A DNA stretch of 64,000 bases, from NCBI GenBank assembly GCA_039720395.1, contig CM077820.1, positions 11,098,338 to 11,162,337 on the forward strand. Direction: 5' to 3'. How positions within the stretch are numbered: the stretch's first letter is position 1; each line of letters begins with the position of its first letter. The notes beneath the pieces were generated by a model. It was given only the letters and a program-made list of their open reading frames with translations, searched no databases and was not told the origin of the DNA. The DNA comes from Liquidambar formosana. Its lineage: Eukaryota > Streptophyta > Magnoliopsida > Saxifragales > Altingiaceae. This document shows, piece by piece, positions 10,863 through 23,095 of the stretch. The translations under genes were made by a program, and so were the position numbers.

Positions 10863-10865
10863 TTA

Positions 10866-11167
10866 GAGCATCTCCAATAGACTAGCTATCTAACCCTTTT
10901 TAGCTATTTTAGCTAGTCAAAACACTTTTTTCCTTTTTCAAGGGGTTAGCTATGTGGCTAACTATTTTAGTTATTTTTATTTTGGTTAGTTACATTTAAC
11001 TAGTGAACATTCGCTAGCTAAACTTTTTTTAGTTAAAAAAGTTACACTTGTCCTTTTTTTTATGCATCATTTTCTTTTTATCTTTCTACCAAATGATTAA
11101 AAAAAGAAAGATTATTAACAAAATTTTTGAAATAACTCAAAAATAACTAGTACCCTTGGAGATGCTC
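10866..11167. mobile_element. MITE family A, Tourist-like, intact
   Basis: A 302 bp element with ends GAGCATCTCCAATAG and (inverted) GAGCATCTCCAAGGG, flanked by TTA at 10863-10865 and 11168-11170. A TTA duplication with this TIR fits PIF/Harbinger Tourist MITEs. The interior is rich in TTAGCTA motifs. It lies about 330 bp upstream of PMEI-2. Confidence 0.85.
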
Positions 11168-11170
11168 TTA

Positions 11171-11914
11171 GCTTAGGAGTAAAATAAATAATTAAAAGCA
11201 AGTGATTAATGGAGGTTACTTTTCATAGTTTGAATGCATGACGAAACATACAAGTAACCTGATGAATTTCAGCAGCAGCGCCCACATGATTAATCGCATT
11301 ATTGCTCCAGCTAGGCGTGAATAACGCTCAATGTGATGTGCTTTGCACCTGCTTAAAAACCGTTTTTAGCAACAATTTTAATTCTCCTGTTTAAAAACTT
11401 CAACATGCAGTCTATGGAACAAGCAACACATTTTTTTTATAAAAAAATTAATAATATATTAGGTGTTTTATAACTGTTTTATCTAACTTAAAGGCAGAAG
11501 TTTAATTAGTTAGGTTTATAATGTTAGCACATTGATCGCTACTCTTTTGAATTTGTTCAAAGGCAGTGCTATATCAAGCACCCTTAGAACAGCATTCTCG
11601 TGCAGCACCAACCTATATCAGTAAATAAAAAAAAAAAAAAGATTTGTTAAATAAATTTTAGGGAGTTTTGATCCATATATATAATACCCTATAAAGTATT
11701 GTATTTTGATACTGCACATAAAGTGTTTTACATAACTGAAGGGCAGAAGATTAAATTAGATTTATAATGTTAGCATATCGATCGCTACTCTTTTGAATTT
11801 GTTTAGTAGTATAATGTAAATTTAGCCAAGCTGGCAGCTGGACATTTAGATCATAGATCTTCCCCTTTATTTCTCCTCATTATCAGCATTAATCATTGCA
11901 CCATTCTTTTTTTT
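11171..11914. other. Upstream flank of PMEI-2, no gene
   Basis: AT-rich. About 11230-11310 resembles the distal promoter of PMEI-1 (about 2270-2350; shared GAATGCATG, CAGCAGC, GCCCAC). Two pieces sharing TTTATAATGTTAGCA and GATCGCTACTCTTTTGAATT (about 11500-11560 and 11755-11810) form a local direct repeat. Confidence 0.55.
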
Positions 11915-12058
11915 GGGGAATTTTAGATTGGTCATAGGAAAATAATTATAGTTAATAGTCATTTTAATTAAATTAGTAGTTATTTATTAGGAAGTAAGTA
12001 GTCAGTTGAATTGAACGGTAAATATGTTCTCACAGCCTGACCAATCTAAAATTCTCCC
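11915..12058. mobile_element. MITE family B, copy 3
   Basis: Ends GGGGAATTTTAGATTGGTC and (inverted) GGGAGAATTTTAGATTGGTC, about 144 bp. The interior shares TAGTTA...TAGTCATTTTA and TGAACGGTAA with the other copies. Confidence 0.75.
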
Positions 12059-13436
12059 TTCCTTTTTTCTTTTCTAAAGAATCCATAGGAAAAAATGAAA
12101 AAGGAAAAGGAGTTCGATTTGAATTACGGAGTTAATTTTTTTCCAACTTAAAGGCGCATGGAATTGCATGTACTGCTAATTCATTACCGACTCAATAGAA
12201 ATGTCTAGGATAGGCATGTGGCCTCCCCCTATAAGAACGGGACACGTGTGGAGCAGTTGACATATCAGGCCGTTGGTTGAGAAGTCAGACACCTCGATAA
12301 TCGTGCGGACATGTGCGCATGTCTCATACGTTGTAGTGTGCGTGGAACGCTGCTTAACTCAAGGCGTAACTCGTGGCAATCGATGGGGCTACGAATGGAC
12401 TAGCTCCTCTACGACCCTTTGTTTGTGGCTGCAATGGCCAGCGATTTACCCAATCATGTGCCACATCAAGATTTAAATGGCAATTTAAGAGCATCTCCCC
12501 GGAATTATGTGGAGACCAAGGGGGCCATGCCCCTGCAAGATTTTAAAAAAAATTGACACTTGGTCTAGTGAGATTCAATTTTTCAACAAACTTGTATAAA
12601 TGCCCACTCACCTCATTGAATCAAACAAATATTACGATGTACTAAAAAATCCCTCAACTTATGTAAGAAATAACTTTTCATGTTAGGTGTTTTTATTAAA
12701 TCAACAACTAATTTTTTCTATTCTGACACTACTTTGCTCATAAAATAAAATAAAAAAGTCCTAACACTATTTTTTTGGTACGTTCTTGACTATGAGGGTT
12801 TGTCTGAATGAGTACTTGAGCTCTAGTTTAGATCTTTTGAGATTTTTTTACCATTTTTTATCAATATTTTGTGAAAATTATTCGGTATCTAAACTTTTTT
12901 TTTTTTTTTTTTTTTTTTTGGTCTTGTTGTGTAAATACTTTTAAACAAAAGCACACCCAAATTTCACATATATCTTAATCTCGATCTTAAAGGTTGAATC
13001 ATATCTTTGGATTTTTTTTTTCCTCACCTTGTAGTCCAAATTCTCATATATTTTTTTTCCTGGATCATTCAAATTGGATTTCTATTTTATGTTTTTGTTT
13101 AAACAATTTCATTAATACTAAGATACCCACTCCCTAAACTTGCTAATGTGTTGCATTTATATATTTTTTTTCCTTAGCTGTTAGTGTTTTCTATGATTTT
13201 TCAAGAGTTATGACTTCATGTAATGAAAGGGATTTATTTATTTATTTACAATATTTATATAGTAGAGATTTTTTTTTTTTTTGCCCCTTTAAGTTGGCCA
13301 CCCCAACTCGCAGTCTTTGGTTTCGCCCTGATCTCCAAGGGTGCTAATTATTATTATTATTATTATTATTATGATTTTTTAGTTAGTAAAATGATATTTT
13401 TTAAAATAGTTAGCTAGCTATCCGAGTGAGTACATA
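12059..13436. other. Intergenic; unusual GC-richer island at about 12185-12480
   Basis: Most of this is AT-rich with T runs. The island at 12185-12480 is less AT-rich than its surroundings and carries a G-box-like ACACGTGTGG near 12242. Its 67-codon ORF has no recognisable domain. A (TTA)n repeat lies at about 13348-13371. No gene is called. Confidence 0.5.
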
Positions 13437-13710
13437 CTCCAAGGGTATTAGTTATTTTTGAGCTATTTCAAAATTTTTATTAATAATCTTTTTTTTTTTA
13501 ATCATTTGGTGGAGAAATAAAAAGAGAATGATGTACAAAGAGAGAACAAGTGTCACTTTTTTAATTAAAAATAGTTTAGCTAGCGCTAGATAAATATAGC
13601 TAGCCGAAATGAAGATAGCTAAAATAGCTAATCCCTTGGAAAAGGAAAAAGGTGTTTTGACTAGCTAAAATAGCTAAGGGGGGCTGGATAGCTAGCCTAT
13701 TGGAGATGAT
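13437..13710. mobile_element. MITE family A, copy in the opposite orientation
   Basis: Inverted relative to the copy at 10866: it begins TCCAAGGGTATTAGTTATTT and ends GCCTATTGGAGATGATG. The same interior words occur (TGACTAGCTAAAATAGCTA, AATCATTTGGTGGAGAAA). Its outer ends are degraded and no TTA pair is visible. Confidence 0.7.
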
Positions 13711-14097
13711 GGTGGCTTGTCAGAGAAGAGGCGTCGCTTAGCCGTCGTCGGAGAGATGTTGCTGGTAGGAACCATGGGAGAGTGGTAATCATTGTTGGAG
13801 AAGAGTCGTTGCTGGTGGAACCATGTGAAAGAGGAATAACCCAAAACAAATCTGATATATAGAAAATACTAAATTAGAAATTTCTAAAAAATGGTTTTCT
13901 TTATGTTGAAAGAATATCTAAAAAATGGGAAAAATGGGTTTATAGAGTTAAGAAGTCTTATGGTAGGTTTATTGTTAAAAGCAGTCCCCTATTATTAGGG
14001 GTAATATCTAATTTTCCCTAAAATTAAATGAGAAAAAGAGAGAACCATGCATGAAGCCTTCAAATCAATGTGCAGTACGTGGTGCAATTGATGGAGA

Positions 14098-14230
14098 TTT
14101 GAGACATATTTGTTTTGTAAAAATTAAGCCACCCAGGTTGCGTTTGTTACGAGAGAATGAGTGAGGGAATGGAATTGTAATTTTATAAGTTTGAATAATT
14201 GTTAGGTAACTTGAGGGAATGGAATGACCT

Positions 14231-14276
<46 letters not shown>

Positions 14277-14760
14277 CAAATCTTGAGGAATGACCATTTT
14301 CATTATTTAAGAAATGAAATTATTAAAAATGGATCTCACCTAATTTTTTCCAATCTATTCTCATTCCTTATTGGAATAGAATAACCATTCTCATTTCATT
14401 CCTATTGAGATTCGAGACATATTTGTTATCTAAAAATTAAGTCATCTAGGTTGTGTTTACTACGAGGGAATGAAATTGTGATTCCATCTGCCTGAAAAAA
14501 GTGATTGTTTGGTAGCTCAAGGTGTTTGGTAGCGTAAGGGAATGGAATGACAATTTTTTTTTTCCAAATCAAGAGGAATGACTATTTTCATTCTTTAAGA
14601 AATAAAATTATCAAAAATAAGTCCCACCTAATCTTTTTCACTCCATTCTCATCCTTTACCAAACATTGGAATAGAATAATCATTCCCATTCCATTCTCAC
14701 TCCTATTTCATTCCCTCTCTATTTTATTCATCCAAACCAAATGTAGCCTTTAGGCCCTTA
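14098..14760. repeat. Two tandem units of about 312 bp, repetitive family
   Basis: Units start near 14098 and 14410; both carry GAGACATATTTGTT, AAAATTAAG(C/T)CA, GAGGAATGAC and TTGGAATAGAATAA. The GGAATGG...CCATTCC ends suggest each unit includes a MITE. A 46-bp T run (about 14231-14276) separates matching parts. A short piece of the same left flank recurs near 16315-16370. Confidence 0.7.
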
Positions 14761-15685
14761 AAAGTGAAATATTTTTTGCGACTTTACCCACAAAGGTTTC
14801 CAAACTTTTGTTTACAATTGAATCACAATGTGTTTATTTTTGTTCTTGCACTGAATTTAAGAAGCAAATTAGATAACTTGTACTCTGAAGAACATTAGCA
14901 CCAGGTGATAACTTAGTTGGTTCTGGTGTATTTGTTTTAGGAATATAAGGTATCTCAATTATGTACGGCTGGTCTTACTTGAGAATGTGGAATATTCGGG
15001 TCTAAAATTTGAACAACCCGAGGCGATAGCAAAAAAGAAAAAGAAAAATGAAAGAATAGCAATACGTATCCCAATTACGAAAATCTCATTCCTTCATGTG
15101 AGGATGAGGCTTAGACAGAGATGGATTTAATTTATGTGGAAGCCCCCATAGGAATTATAAAAACACTCTTGGGGTTAACTCCAATTATGTAAAAATTTGG
15201 AGTTAGTTTAAAATTTAAAAATTAATCTCATCATCGTGTTACCTATAAAATTACTTTTTAGCCATTTTACAATTTTAAAATGTGTTCCATAATTCTTTCA
15301 AAAAGTTTTAAACAAATCATCAAAAGATGATATTAGCCACTTCATATGCACACACATATCCTCTCTATCTCTCTTTCTCATCTTGCCACTAGAAACAATC
15401 GCCACTAGTAGTTTATGTAGATTTTGTTTTGGTCAACCGATGGGCATCCTAAGTTTTTAGACCTAGATTAATTCTATCATATATGATACACAAACCATTT
15501 GTAAACTCATGTATTCGATAATGAACAAAATAAAGACTAAAATTTGAGACTAATGGTTCATGAGTCGCAATCCAAAATCTTAACTCCTCCTTTGGGCTTA
15601 CTGCTTACACTTGGTGACAAGGACCCATGTGGCCATGTGGCCATTTGATATATTTAGCATGCATTTTTCACGGTATAAATATAAT
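14761..15685. other. Intergenic, no gene recognised
   Basis: Plain AT-rich DNA. Around 14885-15010 there are weak A-box/B-box-like words (GATAACTTAGTTGGTTC, TTCGGGTCTAAAATTTGAAC) that could be a decayed SINE, not strong enough to call. Confidence 0.4.
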
Positions 15686-16200
15686 CTAGGAAGCATGAAC
15701 ATGCTTAGGAAAGTGCCTTGGCCGTGTTCGATATGTGTCAAACACGAACACGATCCCGACACGTAACACGCCTTTGACACGTGTCGGACACTTCCCGTAC
15801 GTGTCCATTAAATAAAAAATAATAAAAAAGATTAATTTCGGACACGACAAGGACACGGAAAGGACATGGAAAGGGCAAGGCATGGACAAGGAAGGGACAC
15901 GGCGAGGCAAAATAGAAATTTAAATTTTTTTTAAAGGAGAAATTTTAGTTATTATAAACAATTGATGTGTGCTTTTGTAAAAGCTAAAAAATTCCTCATT
16001 ATAAACAATTTTAGGGACTCTGCATTTTTGCCTTAAAGAAGAATGATTTTGTATTATGAGGTGGATGTCTCTTATGATGGCGTAATATATAAATATATAT
16101 TTATTTATTTATTTAGTGTTGTATCCCTTTCGTTTCGTGCCTTAATATTTTTAGAAATTATCGTGTTGCCATGTTGCGTGTCCGTATCCGTGTTTCATAG
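15686..16200. mobile_element. Non-autonomous element with 8-bp target duplication (hAT-like)
   Basis: A 515 bp element begins CTAGGAAGCATGAACATG and ends (inverted) CTATGAAACACGGATACG. It is flanked by a perfect AATATAAT at 15678-15685 and 16201-16208. It holds many GTGTC/GGACACG words near both ends, partly palindromic (ACACGTGT). The 8-bp duplication fits hAT; the TIR is weak, so the superfamily is inferred. Confidence 0.7.
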
Positions 16201-16208
16201 AATATAAT

Positions 16209-19200
16209 TGATTAGGTTAACTTTTAGTTTTCTGTTAACCAAATGAGACTCATGGAGCCTTACTTCTAGTTTTCTGTTAGCCAACATAGGATTCATGGAG
16301 CCTTCGATTCCACGTCCCACGGTGCAATTGATCAAGACATCTCTGTTTTGTGAAAATTAAGTCACTTGCGCTTCTAAATTTAGGAATCATTTATTGCTTC
16401 ATATACGGAAAGTGTTTGCAGACAATGTGCATGTGAGGTTAAGTAGCTAACAAATCGTGGAATCATTTTCATTCTGGGGACTGAGGTCTAACCAAATTGG
16501 GTTACTTGTAGAATGTAGAATTGTAGATATACTTTAAGATTTTTTGGTTGACCAATTGCATTTTTTGCTAATTTTGTTTTTTCTTATTCCACGGGTTTTA
16601 TTTGTTGTTGTTGGAAAATTTATTTAAATACTATACTGTGAACGATTACACAAATATAAATTACACTATCATAAATGATTACACATTTAAATGGAGTATC
16701 AAATTAACAATATAATAGAATAATATATACATCTATCAAAATTAATACATAAAGTAAAAAGAGTAAATTAAGTATGGAAAATATAGCCTGAGGAATCAAT
16801 GAAGTGCGTATTCGTTGTCCTAAAGTTGCATATACCTTTCTATGTGCGGGTATTGGCGATCGTATATAACTGCAAGATACAACTCAGTTCTTCTCAGGCG
16901 ATCTTATTTATAGTGCACGTTTACAACAAACAGTGTCAAAAATGTATCTAAATTGCTCATAGAAAATAGATAAAATGCAAAAAGAAAAGAGTGAGAGTTG
17001 GAGAAGGAAAAGGAAAGCAAAAGAGAAGGAGAGGAGAAGAACATTTTTACTCCTACTATTATTATTATTATTATTATTTTTATCGAGTTTCGTATCTATT
17101 AGATTTCAAATATAATAATATCACTTATTTGAACTCAAAGATACAAAACTTTATTGCAATTTTTGCTATCATTTTGGGACTTTGGGTTAACCAATCTTTT
17201 TTTTTTTATTTATAAAAACATATCCTCTAACTTTTTTTATTTTTTATTTGGTAGGATTACATATCCTCTTGTTGATCTTTGGTAAAGCACTCTGACATGT
17301 GTAGCATGTGCCAATTTTTGTATTTTTGTTGGACAACGGGGCGAAATTGATTAGTTGGATTTTCCTAGCAGAATAACATTTCCAGCAAAGAAATCCAGCA
17401 AATAAAAAAAAAAACCTTTATTGTCCAATAAGTAGGATTGCAGAAACGGAAGAGATAACTCAGTTGGCAAAGGAACAAGTCCTAAATTCAACTCATGTTA
17501 AATTTTATGGGACCACCCACATAAATTTTTATAGATTTTAAACTTATCCGATGCATGGTGGAATCTTATATGAACTCATCATTTCCCATCAGACCTTCTG
17601 GAATTTTCTTACGTCTTCTGCATGTAGTGTTTTTTGTTTTTTATTTTTTATTTTTTGGTGCTAAGAAGTTTTATTTTGTGTCACTTTCAAGGTCAGGCAT
17701 GATATTGGGGTCACTTAAGCACATGATGGACTGGCCCAACTGATGGAATCATTGATTTTTATGGACAATATATCATCCATCTCCTATCAATGCACATGCA
17801 GTGCAGTGCAATGCACTTGTTGACCTTATCACAATTAGAAAGTGGTGTTCCAACCAAAGTCACTGGGCAGAATCCCTTTACAGAGCTGCTATATACTATT
17901 CTCCATTTTCATCATTATTTTTAAGACTCCTTTTTTATTATAATAAAAAAAAAAGAAAAAAATGAAAAAAAAAAAAGGAAAAAGCTAATGAATGAACAAT
18001 TTTTCCTATAATTCGGTGTTGGGATTTAGCTTATTTTTATAGCATTTCTCTCATAATTTTATGGTAATTTTCCATTAGGTGCAAGCATAGTTCATCATTT
18101 ATGGTTTAAGAAAAATTAGATTAGGCAGAGTATATACACTAATATTGCAGTTGGGACTAGGTATATATACTGGATGTAGGCTTAATGATTGATTAGCTAG
18201 TGATCATAAAGATTTCACCGGCCAGGTTTGGTGCACCACTCTACTCTAGATTGCATTCATAATTAGCATGGCCTAGAGTCGTCGGTAGCCCCTAAACGTT
18301 GACAACTGAAATAAGATTTTATATTTATAAGGGTTGGATCATCTCTTACTAAGTAGCTGCAATTTACCCATTGAGATTGAGTAGTATGAGGTAATTAAGG
18401 AAAGAGATTAGAAGGCATTCTCGAGATTTTAGATTTTTCACAAATAGAATCATGCATGCCAACACGACACAATTACGCGTATTGTTTTCCCATGTATTTA
18501 CGAAAAAAAAAAAATTTCTGTGCCCTCTTTTTAATACATATAATAGAATTTATTTTATTGCATGCTTATGAATATAGCGAGGCTTATTGTTATGTGTAAA
18601 AAATGATGTCGATGACCACCTACATTTATTTGTACATCCATTGATGCACCTTTTCCTTTCCTAGGAAACTAACAAGCCAAACTCAGTTAGAAGAAACTTT
18701 AACAATTTTGAACCAAGCTTTTTGATGATAGGAAGAAGTTAAATAATGAGTTTCACATGACTTCATATACCCGTTTGGATTCTAACTTAGGTTTTTAGGT
18801 TGAAAACTTAACAATTTTGAACCCATATCCTCTCTTGAAGAAGTGGCCTGGAGATATCAAATGAGTTACAAGGGGTTCCATGCACAATTGAAACAAGATT
18901 TGAACGAGTACATTATTTTTTTTAAACATTGGTTGAATATTACATATTATCGTAAGATAATACAAGCATTTGTGAGTGCTTAACTTTAACCACTCTACGA
19001 GGAGTGGAAGCTCCCATTCTGTCTTTGTACAAGTCCAATGTGTTTTCATAGAATCCAAAGTTTGTGATGGGTATAGTATATATGTTTTTCGATCTTCTCT
19101 CTTTTCTACAATATATATGGGCATGTTACCATTTGAAAAATGACCTCGTTTCTATTTATTCGATAATTATGGCCGGTGTCTCCATATAATTCAAGTACTT

Positions 19201-20177
19201 TTAAGTTGTGTTTAGTACTTTGTACACTAGTACAATGCAACTTTAAAAAAGAAAAAACAAAGAGAAAAATGGAGGTAGAGTCTTAATTTACCACCCCCCC
19301 CCCCCCCCCCCCCCCAACAAAAAAAAAAAAAAAAAAAAAAAAAAAGGCTTAGTACGTAAAGTTTATGCAAGAAATCAATTTAGATTACAACAAAAGTAGT
19401 ATCTAGTAACTTCAACAGAAGTTTGCCTCCCACCATCCAAAAGGGTGACTGGGTGAGTACATATAATGCAACTTTTATAAAGTCTATCCTCCTAAATATC
19501 TCTGGTAAAATACAGGATCATTTAACTGCTCCTAGCTACGTACATATCAGAGGTAATATAATTCCTAAGGGTTAAAAATGAACATGATTGAATACATGGT
19601 CAATCACTATTAAAAGATAATTGACAATGATTTAATGGGAGATATGGCTCTTTAGAAAGCTCTATGGTGAAGAAAGATTCATGAAATTGACCCAAATTGG
19701 AATTGAGGTTTTATTGAATTGAATAAATTAAGTTGATTTGAACTTAAAAAAAAATTCTCATCATAATCTTTTCCAAGGCACAGAATTGAATTAATTCATC
19801 GATGGATTTCATTTTCCTCAAATGTCAAAGCACCTTTTAATCATTCCTTAACCGAATGCCATGCTTATTTTTTTGTTCAATGGCCAGGCAAGGTTCAAGA
19901 CATAGGATCGATCACAAAACATGACAGTGATGACCCTTGGCCAACACCCAATTATTTTACCCACCCCAATTATTAAGACAACAAAATAATTATAATTAAA
20001 CGAAGTAATTCCTTCTTTTTTTTCCTTTCTCTTTTTTTTTTTTTTGGAGAGAGAGGGAGAGATATCTTTACAATCACAGAGAGAAGAGACAAACAATTTT
20101 AGCACTACTTTATACAATTAGATATAGAGAAGAGTAACTAGTACTATGCCCCTTGCACAATAATAAAAGTAACTTAA
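16209..20177. other. Long gene-poor stretch between element and PMEI-3
   Basis: No gene recognised. Contents: AT-rich spacer, a (TTA)n tract near 17057-17078, possible decayed SINE words at about 17449-17500 (GATAACTCAGTTGGCAAAGG, then CAACTC), an A-rich tract at 17940-17990, and adjacent C and A runs at about 19291-19345. An open frame of 109 codons on the minus strand at 18795-19124 has no recognisable domain and is not called. Confidence 0.5.
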
Positions 20178-20798
20178 TCAAGCTGATGAGAGCCTGTTAA
20201 CGAAAGCCAAAGCAATGCTAGTTAGCTTGGAAACCTTCACAATATAATGCCTAATAATGACCTTAATTTTCCCATTCATGCCTTTCTCTCTAAACCCATC
20301 CATGCATGTTTCTTCATTCGTCAAAGCGGCACTTACCCATGTTTGTATGTCGCTCATTTTGATAGCGAAATTAGGTCCATCTAAATCCACCATGGCCACC
20401 AAAGATTTTTGGAGCTCATCAACGGAGTCTCCCATGGTCTCCACGCAATCCATTATGGCACTCGCTTCCTTTGGGCTTAAATTGTGCTGTTTTGACAAGT
20501 TTAGTACCATGTTTGAAGTTGATTGAGCACCTATTAGGCTGACGGTGAGAGAGGCATTGGCTAATTCCACAGGGCTTGTTTTGATGAGACTAGCATAAGG
20601 TATGAGTGTTTTGTAACATAATTTGGAGTACAAGGTTTCCCCACATGAAGTTTTGATGAATTCTGTGTTGTTGCTATTCAAATGGGGTTCGGTGGAGCAT
20701 GTTATTGTGACTGAGGTGAATAAGGAGAATAAGAAGAGAGCGATAATGGCTGCAAGCCCATTGTGAGGAGATAGCTTTGGGCATGTGAAAGACTGCAT
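20178..20798 (-). CDS. Pectin methylesterase inhibitor-like protein (PMEI-3)
   Basis: The most divergent of the three minus-strand paralogues. The product has 206 residues from the ATG at 20798, with a hydrophobic signal segment at about residues 13-33. The inhibitor domain has C52, C61, C118 and C165 as family cysteines; C6 and C34 are extra and lie in or near the signal peptide. Conserved stretches are SDIQTWVSAALTNEETCMDG and KLTSIALAFVNRLS, where other copies have LTSNALA. The frame is open for 42 more codons upstream, but the TATA box at 20864-20871 puts transcription start downstream of those codons, so the ATG at 20798 is preferred. Unlike the other copies it lacks a (GA)n leader. Expected to inhibit pectin methylesterase in the cell wall; its divergence suggests a different partner or expression. 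Confidence 0.92.
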   Translation of the reverse strand: MQSFTCPKLSPHNGLAAIIALFLFSLFTSVTITCSTEPHLNSNNTEFIKTSCGETLYSKLCYKTLIPYASLIKTSPVELANASLTVSLIGAQSTSNMVLNLSKQHNLSPKEASAIMDCVETMGDSVDELQKSLVAMVDLDGPNFAIKMSDIQTWVSAALTNEETCMDGFREKGMNGKIKVIIRHYIVKVSKLTSIALAFVNRLSSA

Positions 20799-20863
20799 CC
20801 TAGGAGAGGAAATTCTCAAGTTTAAGGGATGTGGTATGAATGGTGAGAAAAAGGTTCTCAACC

Positions 20864-20873
20864 CTTTTATAGG
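20864..20873 (-). promoter_or_regulatory. TATA box of PMEI-3
   Basis: On the minus strand this reads CCTATAAAAG, about 66-75 bp before the ATG. It decides the start codon by excluding upstream in-frame codons. Confidence 0.75.
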
Positions 20874-20939
20874 GTAAGGTATCCCACATTTTGTGAGTAT
20901 TTGTGGGGCGTTAATTGCTTGCAATTATTTGATGATATA

Positions 20940-21290
20940 GAGGCAATCCATTGCCACAGACACACCCAGAAAAAATTAATGAATAAAACAAAACCAAAAA
21001 GGAGAAAAGTTAAATCACACACCTAAAAAAAAAGGGATATGCAGCCCTGCAGGGTCTTCTTTTTGTGAAAAAAGAAAACTAATATTTTTAATTAAAGAGA
21101 TGCATTATTAAAAAGTGGCTTTCAACACTTCACGCTAGAAAAAAATGAATTAAGCAAAGGGAGAGTAGTCAATACATGGCTGTTTGAGCTTATCATGCAA
21201 CTTTTTTTTCCTGAGTACAGAGCTTTCACACTATGGAATTAAGGATCGCATAGCACAAATCCATGGCAGATAAGACTGGCATTAATTCAA
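20940..21290. other. Upstream of PMEI-3, nothing recognised
   Basis: AT-rich DNA with short A runs, no open frame of interest and no repeat match found by eye. Confidence 0.5.
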
Positions 21291-21299
21291 GATTATATA

Positions 21300-22060
21300 T
21301 AATTTTGAGATCTAATCGCGAGCTAATTTGGAAGTTTCTTTTTCATCACCCCAAGAAGATTGCGAACTTTATTAGAACTATGTAATTTAATTACGAGGTT
21401 ATTCGGAAGTTTCTTATTCATCACCCCAAGAAAGTTGGATTACAAACTTTAATTAACTGGTCATAGCACGTTGGTAAAGACTATCAAAAGGAGTGGGATG
21501 GGTTTGGGTTCAATTTTTACTGTTGACTCAAAAATATTTGTCCAAAAGACCTTTGTTTTGGGATATTCACATGGCATCATTATTTCAATTGTGCCGTCCT
21601 TTTTAGTTGAGTCATTATTAAGCGATATAATGCTGTCAGTTTCGTCCAAGTTTAGTTATCATCTAGGCAAGTTCCATCTGAGGTAGGAGATATGATCCAT
21701 CACATCCATACAAACCACCACCACCCAAAGAAAAAAAAAAAAAAAAAAAAAAAAAAAACACACACACGCACGAGGAAAACGAAATGTTTTAGAAGTAGAG
21801 CTAGAATTCAATATAAGATGGATATACATGCATTATTTTTCCAAACCCTTCAAGTGCACATACCATGAGACCAACAAATGGGGTCACAAGAGCTGAAAAG
21901 CCGGCATGGCGCATTGGTAAGGGCAAGGCAATCTAAAGGAGTGGGATGTGATGGTTTGGGTGCAATTTTCATAGGTGATCCAGAAAAAAAAAAAAAATCT
22001 CTAAAATAAGTCCTATCCTATCCAAGGTAGGAGATCCATCTATTCCTTATGTACCCTTAA
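21300..22060. repeat. Duplicated block A (copy 1) with SINE-like units
   Basis: Matches 24370-25315 in order: CGCGAGCTAATTTGGA, TTCATCACCCCAAGAA, GTTGGTAAAGA, TTTGTTTTGGGATAT, GGCAAGTTCCATC, an A run, TATAAGATGGATATACAT, GAGCTGAAAAGCCGGCATGG. Within it, 21459-21763 and 21898-22065 look like Pol III retroposons: A-box-like GCACGTTGGTAAAG or GGCGCATTGGTAAGGG, B-box-like GGTTTGGGTTCAATTTTTA, and an A-rich tail on the first. Confidence 0.75.
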
Positions 22061-23059
22061 AAAAAAAAAAAATATATATACTAGTTTATAATCCGTGCAA
22101 CAGGTTTGTAAAACTAAATATAGTTAAAAATATATAATACAAACCTGCGATGGTGGCTCAGATAGTAAAAAACCGCAATTCAAGAATCATAGGTCTCGAG
22201 TTCGTGTTTTCGCTCTCTCATTATCGAATGCATGGACTTGCAGGTGGTTTGTACATCATGGGGATTAGTTTAGGCTTAATGGTTTAAGATACCCCTCATT
22301 TGGCAAAAATGTATTTGCACAAATTTTTAAACATTTTTATAATTTTCTAAGCAATTTAATAAGTTAATAATACATATTCCAGTGTGTCACATTTTCTTTT
22401 TTAATCATCATTATCTCTATTTGTCTCTCTTTCTAATTATAACTATTTATAGTTTTATATGTTTAATTTTTGGGAGAGGATATGAATAGGAATAAAGAAA
22501 ACGAGTCAATATGGTATAGTTTATTAAGTTTGGATTAAACATTGTTTAGTATAAATTTTCCAATTCTCCCACATAAAAACAAAGAGATTTGCAGTGTACG
22601 CCAAGCGTCAACCTACCTATACCACGTGAAAAAGAGTAGTGAAAACCAAAAAAAAAAAAAAAAAAAAAAAATTGGAGAATTTACCTTTTGGTGATCACTT
22701 CTTAACTTAATACCAAACATAAAACATTAGTAGTACTTTCAAAGCAAATATACAATCAATTTGTAGCAAGTTGGCAGATAATATTCTTTCTTTGGTATTA
22801 AGTTGGAAATTAATCACTAAAACTTAATTTCTCCAAAATTCACTGAAAGTAACTTTCTTTCTAGGAAACTTACTTTTTAGTGATTATTGCCCAACTTAAT
22901 ACGAAACAAAAAAAATGGATAGTTATTTTGACGTAAGTATACAATTAATTTATAATAAGTTTACAAATTATAATCCCTTTTTTGGTATTAGATTGAAAAG
23001 TAGTCACTAAAATGTAACGTTTGTCTTTTCTGACTATTCACAGAATTAGCATGTGATTT

Positions 23060-23095
<36 letters not shown>

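Noticed and set aside
18795..19124. 109-codon frame on the minus strand
   Set aside because: No domain, signal peptide, paralogue or promoter could be identified; noted only as the longest frame in that desert.
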